This document shows, one piece after another, positions 1 to 7,730 of a DNA stretch of 61,819 bases (position 1 is the stretch's first letter; every line of letters begins with the position of its first letter). The position numbers and the translations under genes were made by a program. Source of the stretch: JBAZWV01 sp964393325 (GTDB lineage: Bacteria > Patescibacteriota > Patescibacteriia > 2-12-FULL-60-25). The notes below the pieces were generated by a model. It was not told the origin of the DNA and did not search any database. It saw only the letters and a list, made by a program, of their open reading frames with translations. The DNA lies in assembly GCA_964393325.1 (NCBI GenBank), contig CAYMTE010000006.1, positions 1 to 61,819 of the forward strand, in the 5' to 3' direction.

Positions 1-14
1 TCACGAGTGCTCCA

Positions 15-43
15 TGTATAGCACAAAACGACGATTTTGTCAA
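15..43 (-). promoter_or_regulatory. sigma70-type promoter reading off the left edge
   Basis: On the minus strand TTGACA (38-43) is followed by a 17-nt spacer and TATACA (15-20), an almost ideal housekeeping promoter. It overlaps the stop codon of the glycosyltransferase gene and would transcribe a gene lying left of the window. Confidence 0.6.
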
Positions 44-768
44 CCCTGATTGACATTCCGCCGTATCCGGATCAACCCCGCTAAAAACCCCCATCCATGA
101 CGAAACAGATGCAACGCGCTACGCCTTGCTGGATCACGATGCTCGATCCAGTCCACCGGAATCTCCCGAACACGATATCCCCGCCTCGCGGCGCACGCGA
201 GAAGCTCACTATCAAACATCCACCCTCGCTCACGACAAAGCGGCAACAGCTCTCGAGCGGCACGATTCGAAATCGCTTTGAATCCACACTGTGCATCTCT
301 CACCGGAAGAGAAAGGATGCCGCGCTGCAACAACCGGTAGAGTCTCGACGCAATCTCTCGCATCCATGATCGCTCAATACGTCCTCCTAAAAATCTTGAC
401 CCACACACCACGTCCGCCTCACCCCGAACGATCGGCTCAATGAGTCGCGGAAGCGCGTTGAGATCCGCCGCGAGATCGGCGTCGGTAAATGCAAGAACGT
501 CGACCGTATCAAGATCATGACTCCATGAAGTTTTGATAGCCAATCCTTTTCCTTGTTCATCACATTCCAAAAGATGAACATTGGAAAGGCCCGTTTTTAC
601 GCATTGAACAACAGCTCGCGTGTCGTCCGTGCTGGCGTTATCCGCGACCTCAATCGTCACTTTATGCGTCGGAAGATGCGTCCGAACAGCCTCGACAAGC
701 AGGCGAAGATTGCGTTCAATCACAACCGCTTCGTTCCACGTCGGCACCGTGATGCGAATGCGACTCAT
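40..768 (-). CDS. GT2 family glycosyltransferase (dolichyl-phosphate mannose synthase-like)
   Basis: 242 residues. The N-terminus carries the GT-A nucleotide-binding signature (VPTWNEA near residue 8, DNASTDDT near 43), a DADL metal-binding motif near 96, GSRF near 122 and QCGFKAI near 160. These are typical of family-2 transferases that move a sugar from a nucleotide sugar to a polyprenyl phosphate on the cytoplasmic face of the membrane. No C-terminal membrane anchor is present, so it is the short soluble DPM1-like form. The start overlaps the stop of the upstream membrane protein gene as ATGA, implying coupled translation and a joint glycan task. The sugar and acceptor cannot be read from sequence. 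Confidence 0.85.
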   Translation of the reverse strand: MSRIRITVPTWNEAVVIERNLRLLVEAVRTHLPTHKVTIEVADNASTDDTRAVVQCVKTGLSNVHLLECDEQGKGLAIKTSWSHDLDTVDVLAFTDADLAADLNALPRLIEPIVRGEADVVCGSRFLGGRIERSWMREIASRLYRLLQRGILSLPVRDAQCGFKAISNRAARELLPLCRERGWMFDSELLACAARRGYRVREIPVDWIEHRDPARRSALHLFRHGWGFLAGLIRIRRNVNQG

Positions 769-2300
769 AGCGGATGCACTTCAAATGTTGCCGCGTCATT
801 CGTCTCACGCAGTAACGAAAACCGCGCATCGTTCTTCACGAGATCAACAAGTGCGGCATGATCTCGTTTGTCGATAAACACAAATCTCGATTGCGTCATG
901 TCATGCACAACGCTCCATAGCTGATCTCGTGTCGTGCTCGCTCTCCCCCATGTTACATCGCGGTACGCATCCGAACGCGTTGACGATGCTTCGTATAAAA
1001 ATGTTGGATCAAGTCCCGCGATGTATTTCAGTCGATCATCCAACGACCACAGCACGGGAAATTCATCCCAGTCTGAATGAAACACGCGATCACCCGGATT
1101 CGCGCGATCCGAAATCGCCTGAAACGCGTCACGATATACACCGTCGGGATATACGCTTCGATGTAATCCTTGATATGTGTCGATAAGCTGTTTTCCTACC
1201 AGAACGCTCGCAGAAATGACGAGAAGACCTGCCGCAAGGCGCCACCACGAGGGCGAAAACGCTTCTCGAAGCGACGCGAGAAGCCGCCGCATATCAACCA
1301 TCTGCCATATCCACGGAATCCAGAGTGCGAGCGCGGGAATCAAATATTCAACGCTCCGACGACTCTTGAGCGTTAGTGCAACAAGCGCGGCTACAGGAAG
1401 CGCAAACGCGATCATCGCCCGCGCAGATCGATAGTCCATCGAGGCTCGTCTCGCGGTTAATAGACCAAGCACGCCGCCGCCAAACGCAATAAGCCATGGC
1501 GCAACGCCGGCGAGAAGCCACAGCGGACCAACAGGAAGCCACTCACTCCCCAATATGACATGCTGAAATGGCGTGCCGATGCCGATTTTCACAACCTGTA
1601 CCCACAAAAAAGAAAGATTCTCTGGAAAATTCGGATGAAGTATCGTGCCAATCCCCGCTCCTACGAACGCCGCGGCAGTCTCGCGCCACAACGAGAGACG
1701 AACGCTCGTTACCATCGGCATCTCTTCGACAACTCGGCGAAAAACCGCATCTCCTACAGCAAGGAGCACAATAGAACCAAGAAGATAGATCCATCCGCCG
1801 TGCGAGAGCGCAAACAGCGCGGCAATCGCACATACTATCCATGGTCGTCGCATCCAGGCCGATGCAAGACCGAGCACGAACCACATCAATGCGAGTGGTG
1901 ACGCTTTCGCGAGCAATAATCGGAAGAGAAGCGGACCTGAACCCGCGAGAAGCAGCGTCCATAAACCCGCATAGGAAATGCGCATCCAGCGAAAAACGAG
2001 GTATATCGTGAGGATAAACGCCGCCGCAAGAAGCACCGCGACGACACGCGCACCAAACGCGAAACCCAACAAAACAACAAACGGAGCTTCCAATGTATGA
2101 AAGAGGTAATGATGATCCGCAAACGATGATCCAAGCGATGTCAGATCAAGCCATGGAAATGCATGGAGCGCACCCTGTTCCCAGGTAATACGTGAAAGCG
2201 TCGCGTGATACAGCGCGTCCGGATCAGGAAACGACGACCACGAAATCAAGGCCGCACACCATGCCAGCGCGAGAGCGAAGACGGTGATAGCTTTTCGCAT
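765..2300 (-). CDS. polytopic membrane protein, probable GT-C-fold glycosyltransferase
   Basis: 511 residues with about ten hydrophobic segments after a short signal-like N-terminus (MRKAITVFALALAW). An acidic pair in the first periplasmic loop (SFPDPDALYHA near residue 26) and the following SFADHHYLFH resemble the catalytic loop of GT-C enzymes that use polyprenyl-linked sugars; the C-terminal 150 residues are soluble and could bind acceptor. An open frame extends upstream to 2519, but that part overlaps a pilin gene and has no membrane-protein character, so the ATG at 2300 is chosen. TACCCT preceded by TGC lies 7 nt before this ATG and there is no Shine-Dalgarno site. Paired with the overlapping GT2 gene. 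The exact family is inferred. Confidence 0.7.
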   Translation of the reverse strand: MRKAITVFALALAWCAALISWSSFPDPDALYHATLSRITWEQGALHAFPWLDLTSLGSSFADHHYLFHTLEAPFVVLLGFAFGARVVAVLLAAAFILTIYLVFRWMRISYAGLWTLLLAGSGPLLFRLLLAKASPLALMWFVLGLASAWMRRPWIVCAIAALFALSHGGWIYLLGSIVLLAVGDAVFRRVVEEMPMVTSVRLSLWRETAAAFVGAGIGTILHPNFPENLSFLWVQVVKIGIGTPFQHVILGSEWLPVGPLWLLAGVAPWLIAFGGGVLGLLTARRASMDYRSARAMIAFALPVAALVALTLKSRRSVEYLIPALALWIPWIWQMVDMRRLLASLREAFSPSWWRLAAGLLVISASVLVGKQLIDTYQGLHRSVYPDGVYRDAFQAISDRANPGDRVFHSDWDEFPVLWSLDDRLKYIAGLDPTFLYEASSTRSDAYRDVTWGRASTTRDQLWSVVHDMTQSRFVFIDKRDHAALVDLVKNDARFSLLRETNDAATFEVHPL

Positions 2301-2321
2301 AAACAGGAGGGTAGCACATAC

Positions 2322-2344
2322 GAAAACTCCCCGGATGGGGAGCT
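2322..2344 (-). terminator. intrinsic terminator after the pilin-like cluster
   Basis: On the minus strand CTCCCC-ATCC-GGGGAG is followed directly by TTTT (2323-2326). It sits 30 nt after the stop of the last pilin-like gene and just before the glycosyltransferase pair. Confidence 0.7.
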
Positions 2345-2371
2345 TTCGTGTTCGTTGCGCAGCGAACGCCC

Positions 2372-2764
2372 TTAGCCCTGTGTGGCATTGACGAGCGATC
2401 CGAGCACGAATGTCGAAATGGCAAACGCCGCAACGATGACGATGAGACCAATAATGGCCTGCGAAATCATCGTACGAGCCGTCTTCACCTTTCCTTCGTC
2501 TCCACCCGCCGTCATCCACAAGAAACCCGCGTACAAGAGGTAGAACAGCAACACGATACCCAGGAAACCGAGCGCGATATTGATAATCTGCCCGATAATC
2601 TGTGTCAGCGGCTTGGGTTCACCAAGTCCTGCGTTGCTTCCAACCTCGCCCGCCAAATTGGCAGCGCGTTCAAACGGATTCTGACCCTGCGCGGCCGCCA
2701 CGGATGGCAACGCGAGCAGTGCGGTCGTGACCGCTGAGCGCCACAAGGTCTTCACATGCTTCAT
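2372..2764 (-). CDS. T4SS-pilin-like small membrane protein
   Basis: 130 residues. Signal peptide (cleavage likely after PSVAAA near residue 25), then a short polar stretch and two hydrophobic helices (about 55-80 and 98-125) separated by the basic loop TAGGDEGKVKTAR. This two-helix plan with the loop TAGGxxxKVxxA is that of the VirB2/TrbC-like 'T4SS pilin' family common in Patescibacteria. Such proteins are exported, lose the signal peptide and sit in the membrane as a pilin pool. It is the last gene of the cluster, followed by a terminator. No ATPase or other secretion gene is in the window, so assembly into a pilus is inference. Confidence 0.75.
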   Translation of the reverse strand: MKHVKTLWRSAVTTALLALPSVAAAQGQNPFERAANLAGEVGSNAGLGEPKPLTQIIGQIINIALGFLGIVLLFYLLYAGFLWMTAGGDEGKVKTARTMISQAIIGLIVIVAAFAISTFVLGSLVNATQG

Positions 2765-2788
2765 ACAACCAGAGTGATGAATAAAGAA

Positions 2789-3250
2789 TTACGGAGTTTG
2801 CGATGGAACCCCCTGTCCTTGCGAGGCTCCAGACGTTGCCGTTGCGATCTGCGTAATAACGAAGTTCGCAATTGCGTACGACGCGGCGATAATCACAAGG
2901 CCAATCACGGCATTGCGAATAATCGCAGTCGCCTCCTTTACTTTCCCCATATCTCCACCGGCAGTCATCCAAAGGAAACCACCGTACATGAGATAGAGGA
3001 ACAAAACGACCCCCAGAAACCCGATCACGGCGCTAATCAGCCGACCAATGATCGCGTTCAAATCCGTCGCTCCTTGGAGCTCTTTCGGGGCAGCCTTTTG
3101 AAGACCACCCGTCAGTGCTCCGCCGAAGCCACCCGATGATCCTCCCGCAGGAGTTTGTGCCGATGCTGCCAATGGCGCAATCGCACATCCAAGCGTTATG
3201 GCGAGCAGAAACGGCGCAATCGCGGCACGAAGCCGTGTGTTATTCAACAT
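2789..3250 (-). CDS. T4SS-pilin-like small membrane protein
   Basis: 153 residues. Signal peptide up to about ASAQ (residue 32), a Gly-rich spacer (GGSSGGFGGALTGG), then the shared module: NAIIGRLISAVIGFLG, helix, TAGGDMGKVKEA loop, second helix ending ANFVITQIATA, and a short polar tail. Same fold as its neighbours but distinct in sequence. It lies 24 nt from the downstream pilin gene and 13 nt from the upstream one, so all three are probably one transcript. No convincing Shine-Dalgarno sequence precedes the ATG. Confidence 0.75.
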   Translation of the reverse strand: MLNNTRLRAAIAPFLLAITLGCAIAPLAASAQTPAGGSSGGFGGALTGGLQKAAPKELQGATDLNAIIGRLISAVIGFLGVVLFLYLMYGGFLWMTAGGDMGKVKEATAIIRNAVIGLVIIAASYAIANFVITQIATATSGASQGQGVPSQTP

Positions 3251-3263
3251 ATCGGGAAAGGAG

Positions 3264-3665
3264 TTAGACGTCCTGGGTCGCGGTCACGAGACGTGTAATC
3301 ACGAAGCTCGTAATCGCCCATGCAGAAAGGATGATAGCGAGACCGATGATACCAGAAACGATGAGTTTCTTGGCTTCGGTCGTCTTTTCTTCGTTCCCAC
3401 CGGCGACCATGTATTTGAATCCACCGAGGAGAACAATCACCACCGCGATAATTCCGAGGAATCCAAGCGCGACGTTGATAATATTCGCGGCTGTCTTGCG
3501 GACATCGCCTGATCCGAGTTTAATCGAACCTTCGATGGCACCGACGCCGAGATCGTTTACGTTGAGACTATTTGGTTGCGCGAGCGCAGCCGTCGGCAAT
3601 GCGATTGAAAGAGCGAGTCCTACGGTCGCAGCCGCTCGTGCAAACGATTTTGAAGTAAGCGTCAT
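3264..3665 (-). CDS. T4SS-pilin-like small membrane protein
   Basis: 133 residues from the ATG at 3665. A longer reading starting with GTG at 3677 would place the start inside the Shine-Dalgarno sequence, so it is rejected. Signal peptide to about ALAQ (residue 29), then NSLNVNDLG, helix one (NIINVALGFLGIIAVVIVL), the loop MVAGGNEEKTTEA, and helix two ending TSFVITRLVTA. The very strong ribosome binding site and preceding promoter-like sequence suggest this is the most highly expressed member and perhaps the major pilin subunit of the cluster; that rank is inference. Confidence 0.78.
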   Translation of the reverse strand: MTLTSKSFARAAATVGLALSIALPTAALAQPNSLNVNDLGVGAIEGSIKLGSGDVRKTAANIINVALGFLGIIAVVIVLLGGFKYMVAGGNEEKTTEAKKLIVSGIIGLAIILSAWAITSFVITRLVTATQDV

Positions 3666-3673
3666 GTCATGCG

Positions 3674-3684
3674 TCACCTCCTTT
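3674..3684 (-). promoter_or_regulatory. near-perfect Shine-Dalgarno sequence
   Basis: Minus strand AAAGGAGGTGA, complementary to the 16S 3' end over 11 nt. Most neighbouring genes have no such site. It decides the ATG at 3665 as the start. Confidence 0.75.
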
Positions 3685-3703
3685 CATACCTAGGGATGCG
3701 CAT

Positions 3704-3712
3704 AGAATAGCA
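3704..3712 (-). promoter_or_regulatory. extended -10 element before the 3264-3665 pilin gene
   Basis: Minus strand TGC-TATTCT, about 40 nt upstream of the start codon. No clear -35. A 5-bp inverted repeat (CGGTC/GACCG) lies just upstream. Suggests an internal promoter of the cluster. Confidence 0.35.
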
Positions 3713-3750
3713 GTCGGTCGATAGACCGTCGAGCCGTTTCTCCCTCTTCG

Positions 3751-4113
3751 TCAAGCCGGGGTTTGGACCGTTGCGAAAACCGTGATCAGCGATTGCACAA
3801 TGCCGTATGCCACGGCGATAATAAGAATCCCAATCACGGCATTTACGAGCGTTTTTTGTGCACTCCCAACCTTTTTTGTATCACCTCCTGCGGTCAGGTA
3901 CTGAAAACCGCCCCACAAAAACATCAAAAAGAACAACGCGCCAATAATCCCCAGCACTTGGGTGATGATGCGATTAATAAGCGTCGGCACATCCGCGTCG
4001 TTCAACGGATCCGGAAAGCCATACGGAGCCGCGTGTGCAGGAAGCACGGCGATAGACCACACAACAAGGCTTACGATAATCGTTCGAGCGCGAAGAAACA
4101 TATGTGTCATCAT
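3751..4113 (-). CDS. T4SS-pilin-like small membrane protein
   Basis: 120 residues from the first of two adjacent ATGs (the second, at 4110, lies 7 nt after a GGAG site and may be used instead). Signal peptide to PAHAA (about residue 29), then DVPTLINRIITQVLGIIGALF, the loop TAGGDTKKVGSAQ and helix two ending QSLITVFA. The motif LINRIITxxLGxxGA is the one shared with the Cys-rich relatives next door. The upstream gene stops 1 nt before this ATG (TGATATG), so translation is probably coupled. A frame reading from here through the N gap into the upstream gene is an artefact. Confidence 0.78.
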   Translation of the reverse strand: MMTHMFLRARTIIVSLVVWSIAVLPAHAAPYGFPDPLNDADVPTLINRIITQVLGIIGALFFLMFLWGGFQYLTAGGDTKKVGSAQKTLVNAVIGILIIAVAYGIVQSLITVFATVQTPA

Positions 4114-4114
4114 A

Positions 4115-4839
4115 TCACTCCAGTTCAACAGGTGTCGCGGCCTCCGACGGCGTTGGCGGCGCCACCGACGCCGNNNNNNNNNNNNNNNNNNNNNNNNNNN
4201 NNNNNNNNNNNNNNNNNNNNNNNNNNNNNNNNNNNNNNNNNNNNNNNNNNNNNNNNNNNNNNNNNNNNNNNNNCCGAGGAAGGCGGTGATAATACGGTTG
4301 ATAATCGCAGCGATAGAGTTCACTCCGAGTGGATTAGAAATTTTCGAAGAAGAACCGAGCGTTCCCGTATCGGATGGCTTCGAGGAAACCCCTTTACGGC
4401 AACAATGCGCTCTTGGCGTCGACAAATCCGCCTCTAAACCACAATGGCCAATGTTCGTATCAGGAGAAACGCATTGCGTTTTTGAGCAAAACGCACCGAT
4501 CGAAACGCATTCTTGTTCCGAAACAACCTGCTGTTTTGCATCCTTAAAATACATGCAGCATCCAAGCGGCTCCGCCGCTTTCGTATCGCATTCCGTCGTT
4601 TCTGTATCCCAAAATCCATTGTACCCAGGAAGCTTTCCCGCGTTACACCCGATCTGGGTCTGGCACGTCGCGCTTTTTAACTCTAAATCACCCAATAGTT
4701 TAATGTATTGAGGGACATGCGTCGCTCCAGATTGCGGACACGGCGCGTTCACGCCACCTGCGGCTTGCGCGGTATACGCAAACGAACACGTCAAAATAAA
4801 AAAAGCGATGAACGTGATAAAGAATAGGCGTCGAAACAT
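4115..4839 (-). CDS. Cys-rich protein with pilin-like C-terminal module (interrupted by assembly gap)
   Basis: The N-terminal part has a signal peptide (to about AQAA, residue 27) and an ectodomain of about 160 residues with many cysteines, including GCCMYF and HCCRKG pairs, followed by NSIAAIINRIITAFL, where the N gap begins. Right of the gap one frame reads a Pro/Ala/Glu tail ending PVELE with a TGA at 4115-4117, matching the tails of the next two paralogues (ending PAELQ). The two sides are in different frames across the 100 N, so the real missing length is not 100. By comparison the gap should hide the two-helix module, about 70 residues. The sequence is real but its middle is unknown. 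Confidence 0.65.
4174..4273. other. assembly gap (100 N)
   Basis: Exactly 100 N, the usual placeholder for a gap of unknown size. Frames on the two sides disagree, and the gap falls where the neighbouring paralogues carry an identical 283-bp repeat, a likely cause of the failed assembly. Confidence 0.98.
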
Positions 4840-4841
4840 AG

Positions 4842-5124
4842 ATCATTGAAGCTCCGCAGGAGCAGCCGCTTCCGGCGCGGGTGTAGATTGAACAGAGGCG
4901 GGTCTTGTGAGTGCGCCAATCACAAAGAGCGTGATCGCATACGAGAGGGCGATCATCGCAAGACCGATGACCGCATATTTCATGGTGTCTTTTGCGTGTT
5001 GAACACGGTCAGATGATCCGGCGGTCATCCAGGTGACACCGGCGTAGATAAAGACAGCAAAGGTGAAAGCTCCCACCATGCCGAGAAAGGCAGTGATGAT
5101 GCGGTTGATAATGACGAAGAGCGA
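4842..5124 (+). repeat. 283-bp direct repeat, copy 1
   Basis: Identical by eye, without a mismatch, to 6013-6295 (offset 1171). It covers the stop codon, the Pro/Ala tail and the complete two-helix pilin module of the 4843-6012 gene. Identity breaks off just before LFVIIN on the protein. A third, diverged copy lies at the N gap. Confidence 0.9.
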
Positions 5125-6012
5125 TGCGCCACCAAGCGGATCAACGAGCGGCTGAAAAATCCCCTGAACTTTTGGCTTTGCCGGTGTTGCCGGAGATCCC
5201 GTCTTTCCGGTTGTTCCCGTGCCCTTATCTGCAAAACAACATTTTTCCGTCGGCTTACAATCCGAAGGCGTCGCTGATCCGGAATCAAGCGATGCAAAAC
5301 CCGAAGGGCACGAAGATGCCTCGTCTACACATTTTACGTCCACGGGTTTTCCACCCAATTTCGTACTCGCGATCTCTGCGCACGTTGAAAAACTCGATCC
5401 AAGTTTCATGACGCAACACACACCCGGTGCACATTCTGACGGTGCAGTGGCAAGCACGCCACCTTTTCCCGAACACGCGGCAGCGTCTTTTACACAACCC
5501 GCCGAAGCGATCAACGTTGAATCCATCGTTTGCTTCGCTGCATCTGCACAACTCGGTGCCTTCCCGAGGCAACATGTTTGCGATCCCGTACACGCCTGAT
5601 TCAACGAACCCGCGGACGAAAGCGGCTGCGCGCACCCCGATAACACACACGACCATGCCTGACTCGGATCAGATGATGGCGCGAATGTTCCACCCGCCCG
5701 CTGACATAACGACGTACCTTTCGGAATACAGCAATCTCCCGCACAACCGCCGACCGTATCCCCCGGAGCAATACCATACAGCGCCTGAAGCGCCGTGTCG
5801 GAAATATCACCGAGATAGATCTGATCGCCCGTACACGCATTGCTTTTTCCGGCAGGAATGGATCCGGTCTGGCAAATCCCTCCGACGCCGCCGCATGTCG
5901 CGGCCTGCACCGAACGAACATTCCCAATAAAAAGACTTGCACATGCAAGAAACGCCAACATCCATACCGTCATACGATTCACGGACCGCGTTCGTTCCAT
6001 AAGCCACATCAT
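4843..6012 (-). CDS. Cys-rich secreted protein with pilin-like C-terminal module
   Basis: 389 residues from the ATG pair at 6012/6009. The longer reading to 6090 lies inside the upstream gene. Signal peptide (to SVQAA, about residue 38), then about 250 residues with over 20 cysteines in at least four similar units (GDCCIPKG, QTCCLGK, GVCCVMK, EKCCFADK), i.e. a repeated CxxxxCC-type disulfide domain. A Gly/Thr/Lys linker leads to the two-helix module (LFVIINRIITAFLGMVGA, loop TAGSSDRVQHAK) and a Pro/Ala tail. Family knowledge: two-helix pilins of type IV secretion. Inference: a tip adhesin or minor pilin carrying a stabilised ectodomain. The last 283 bp are identical to the next gene upstream. 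Confidence 0.72.
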   Translation of the reverse strand: MMWLMERTRSVNRMTVWMLAFLACASLFIGNVRSVQAATCGGVGGICQTGSIPAGKSNACTGDQIYLGDISDTALQALYGIAPGDTVGGCAGDCCIPKGTSLCQRAGGTFAPSSDPSQAWSCVLSGCAQPLSSAGSLNQACTGSQTCCLGKAPSCADAAKQTMDSTLIASAGCVKDAAACSGKGGVLATAPSECAPGVCCVMKLGSSFSTCAEIASTKLGGKPVDVKCVDEASSCPSGFASLDSGSATPSDCKPTEKCCFADKGTGTTGKTGSPATPAKPKVQGIFQPLVDPLGGASLFVIINRIITAFLGMVGAFTFAVFIYAGVTWMTAGSSDRVQHAKDTMKYAVIGLAMIALSYAITLFVIGALTRPASVQSTPAPEAAAPAELQ

Positions 6013-6295
6013 ATCATTGAAGCTCCGCAGGAGCAGCCGCTTCCGGCGCGGGTGTAGATTGAACAGAGGCGGGTCTTGTGAGTGCGCCAATCACAAAGAG
6101 CGTGATCGCATACGAGAGGGCGATCATCGCAAGACCGATGACCGCATATTTCATGGTGTCTTTTGCGTGTTGAACACGGTCAGATGATCCGGCGGTCATC
6201 CAGGTGACACCGGCGTAGATAAAGACAGCAAAGGTGAAAGCTCCCACCATGCCGAGAAAGGCAGTGATGATGCGGTTGATAATGACGAAGAGCGA
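6013..6295 (+). repeat. 283-bp direct repeat, copy 2
   Basis: Second copy of 4842-5124, forming the 3' end of the 6014-6703 gene. No third-position changes are visible, pointing to recent duplication or gene conversion. Confidence 0.9.
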
Positions 6296-6703
6296 GTTCG
6301 TGCCGAGCGCATCCGGCAAATCCGTGGACGATCCTCCCGTGCCTTTCACCTCTTTTTCCGGAAGCCCAAAGTACACACAGCATCCTCCCACGGAACTCGG
6401 CCCGAGGAATGTATGCTCCTGCGTGTTTTTGCATTCATCTTGTTGCGGGATCCACACGTACGGCTTGCGATCTACATTTGAAATAGGCGCCGGACTCCCC
6501 TCAATGCACGCATCACCGCCCTGACAGGTCGCTTTTTTAATAACGAGGCCTAACTTCCCGATCTCACGGGTGATGTAGTAATCATTTGCCGTGATCGGAC
6601 AGGGATCTCCAATTTCACCCGTGCCCGTCAACGCAAATGCCCCGTTTACGTACACAAGGATGCACACCGCAGCGAGCGCCAGCCCACGTGTGAGGCGCCA
6701 CAT
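6014..6703 (-). CDS. Cys-containing secreted protein with pilin-like C-terminal module
   Basis: 229 residues. Signal peptide (to NGAFA, about residue 24), a 110-residue ectodomain with fewer cysteines than its neighbour (GDPCPIT, KKATCQGGDAC, QDECKN, GGCCVYF), and the same C-terminal 92 residues as the 4843-6012 product. The ectodomain resembles that of the gap-interrupted gene (both have a GDPC or NAPC start, a KxATCQ unit and a CC[MV]YF unit), so these two are closest in ectodomain while this one matches the Cys-rich gene in its C-terminal module. The stop overlaps the next start as TGATATGATG, 1 nt apart. Confidence 0.72.
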   Translation of the reverse strand: MWRLTRGLALAAVCILVYVNGAFALTGTGEIGDPCPITANDYYITREIGKLGLVIKKATCQGGDACIEGSPAPISNVDRKPYVWIPQQDECKNTQEHTFLGPSSVGGCCVYFGLPEKEVKGTGGSSTDLPDALGTNSLFVIINRIITAFLGMVGAFTFAVFIYAGVTWMTAGSSDRVQHAKDTMKYAVIGLAMIALSYAITLFVIGALTRPASVQSTPAPEAAAPAELQ

Positions 6704-6704
6704 A

Positions 6705-7700
6705 TTACTTCAATTTACAGCACAACACATTGACAGCTCCTGGGCACAATCCCGTTTTGCAGGAATACCCCTTCGCTTCGCCATCTGCAACGGCGGCCTG
6801 CGAGGTCGACCCTGTAAGCGCGACACAGCTATATCCAGCACCCTGCGCTTCACATTTCGTTGGTGCGGTGGTCGTTGACGATTCACCCTTCAATCCCTTT
6901 ACGAGCGTATTCACGATCGTCCATGCACCAAGAACAAAAATCATTCCGATCACCGCGCCCTTGATCGCATCCTTTCCTTTTTGCACGCGACTCTTGTTTC
7001 CAAAAGAGAGGAGATACAAGGCACCACCATAAATAAAGACAGCGAAGAACAATGCGCCGGAAAGCCCCATGATAAATGTCGCAAAATTCACCCCTGCTTG
7101 AACGATATCGTTTAACGTACAGTTCCCGCTACTCACACACGCTGGAAGCACGAGCCGATCCGGAGACTGTTGAATCGGAACGCCCCCTTCGCCTGTCGAT
7201 GGTTGCGCTTGTGTTCCGGCATCTGTTCCACCGGTTCCAGCCCCTGTTCCCGCCGGAGCTTGCGCACCACCTGTCGCCGGCGTCGTGCACGGTTCATCCG
7301 TCGGACAATTGAATAAATTTTCTTCCTGAAGAAGCTGTGAGGACTTGCAACATGCGTATCCCGTCAAACAGTTGAATTGCCCGATACTCTTTTCATTCGG
7401 ATCACACTGCAAACGACACGACCCGCCCTGATCCGTGCATTGAACGGGCGCGGACGGTCCAGATGTCGCAAGAGGCTTCTTGCAGCATACTGCCTCTGCA
7501 GGCGCTCCAAGACCACAACTTCCCGCAGGTCCACCGTTCAAACTCAAGCAGGTCGCCTCATCAAGACAGGTATAGCTAAACCCCGCATCATCTCCCGGCT
7601 GGGAGCAGTCCTGAAAAAGCCCCACGGCCTGCACAGGAGACGCCAACGCGATTCCAAAAACACCGAGCAGGAGAAGAGTAACGCGAAAAACCGTTTTCAT
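6705..7700 (-). CDS. Cys-rich secreted protein with internal pilin-like module
   Basis: 331 residues from the ATG at 7700 (an in-frame ATG at 7712 falls in the -10 element). Signal peptide to SPVQA (about residue 25), Cys-rich N-terminal units (AVCCKKP, GYACCKS), a Thr/Gly/Pro/Ala linker (about 135-175), then a two-helix module (about 200-265: GVNFATFIMGLSGALFF, loop FGNKSRVQKGK, helix GAVIGMIFVLGAWTIV). Unlike the others a further Cys-rich unit follows (GYSC, NVLCCKLK), so the module is internal. First gene of the cluster, and it ends 1 nt before the next start. Confidence 0.68.
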   Translation of the reverse strand: MKTVFRVTLLLLGVFGIALASPVQAVGLFQDCSQPGDDAGFSYTCLDEATCLSLNGGPAGSCGLGAPAEAVCCKKPLATSGPSAPVQCTDQGGSCRLQCDPNEKSIGQFNCLTGYACCKSSQLLQEENLFNCPTDEPCTTPATGGAQAPAGTGAGTGGTDAGTQAQPSTGEGGVPIQQSPDRLVLPACVSSGNCTLNDIVQAGVNFATFIMGLSGALFFAVFIYGGALYLLSFGNKSRVQKGKDAIKGAVIGMIFVLGAWTIVNTLVKGLKGESSTTTAPTKCEAQGAGYSCVALTGSTSQAAVADGEAKGYSCKTGLCPGAVNVLCCKLK

Positions 7701-7707
7701 CGTGACT

Positions 7708-7716
7708 ATCATAGCA
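7708..7716 (-). promoter_or_regulatory. extended -10 promoter of the pilin-like cluster
   Basis: Minus strand TGC-TATGAT, 7 nt before the ATG at 7700; no good -35 and no Shine-Dalgarno. Transcription starting at the normal distance would begin at or next to the ATG, i.e. a leaderless message. Confidence 0.45.
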
Positions 7717-7730
7717 CGACCGGTATCTCG

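Noticed and set aside
2301..2519. N-terminal extension of the membrane glycosyltransferase
   Set aside because: It overlaps the pilin-like gene, is polar and Arg-rich, and the membrane protein has a clean start at 2300.
3751..4839. A single 362-codon frame running through the N gap
   Set aside because: It joins two separate genes; on the left side another frame gives the paralogue-like tail with a stop at 4115, and the true gap length is unknown.
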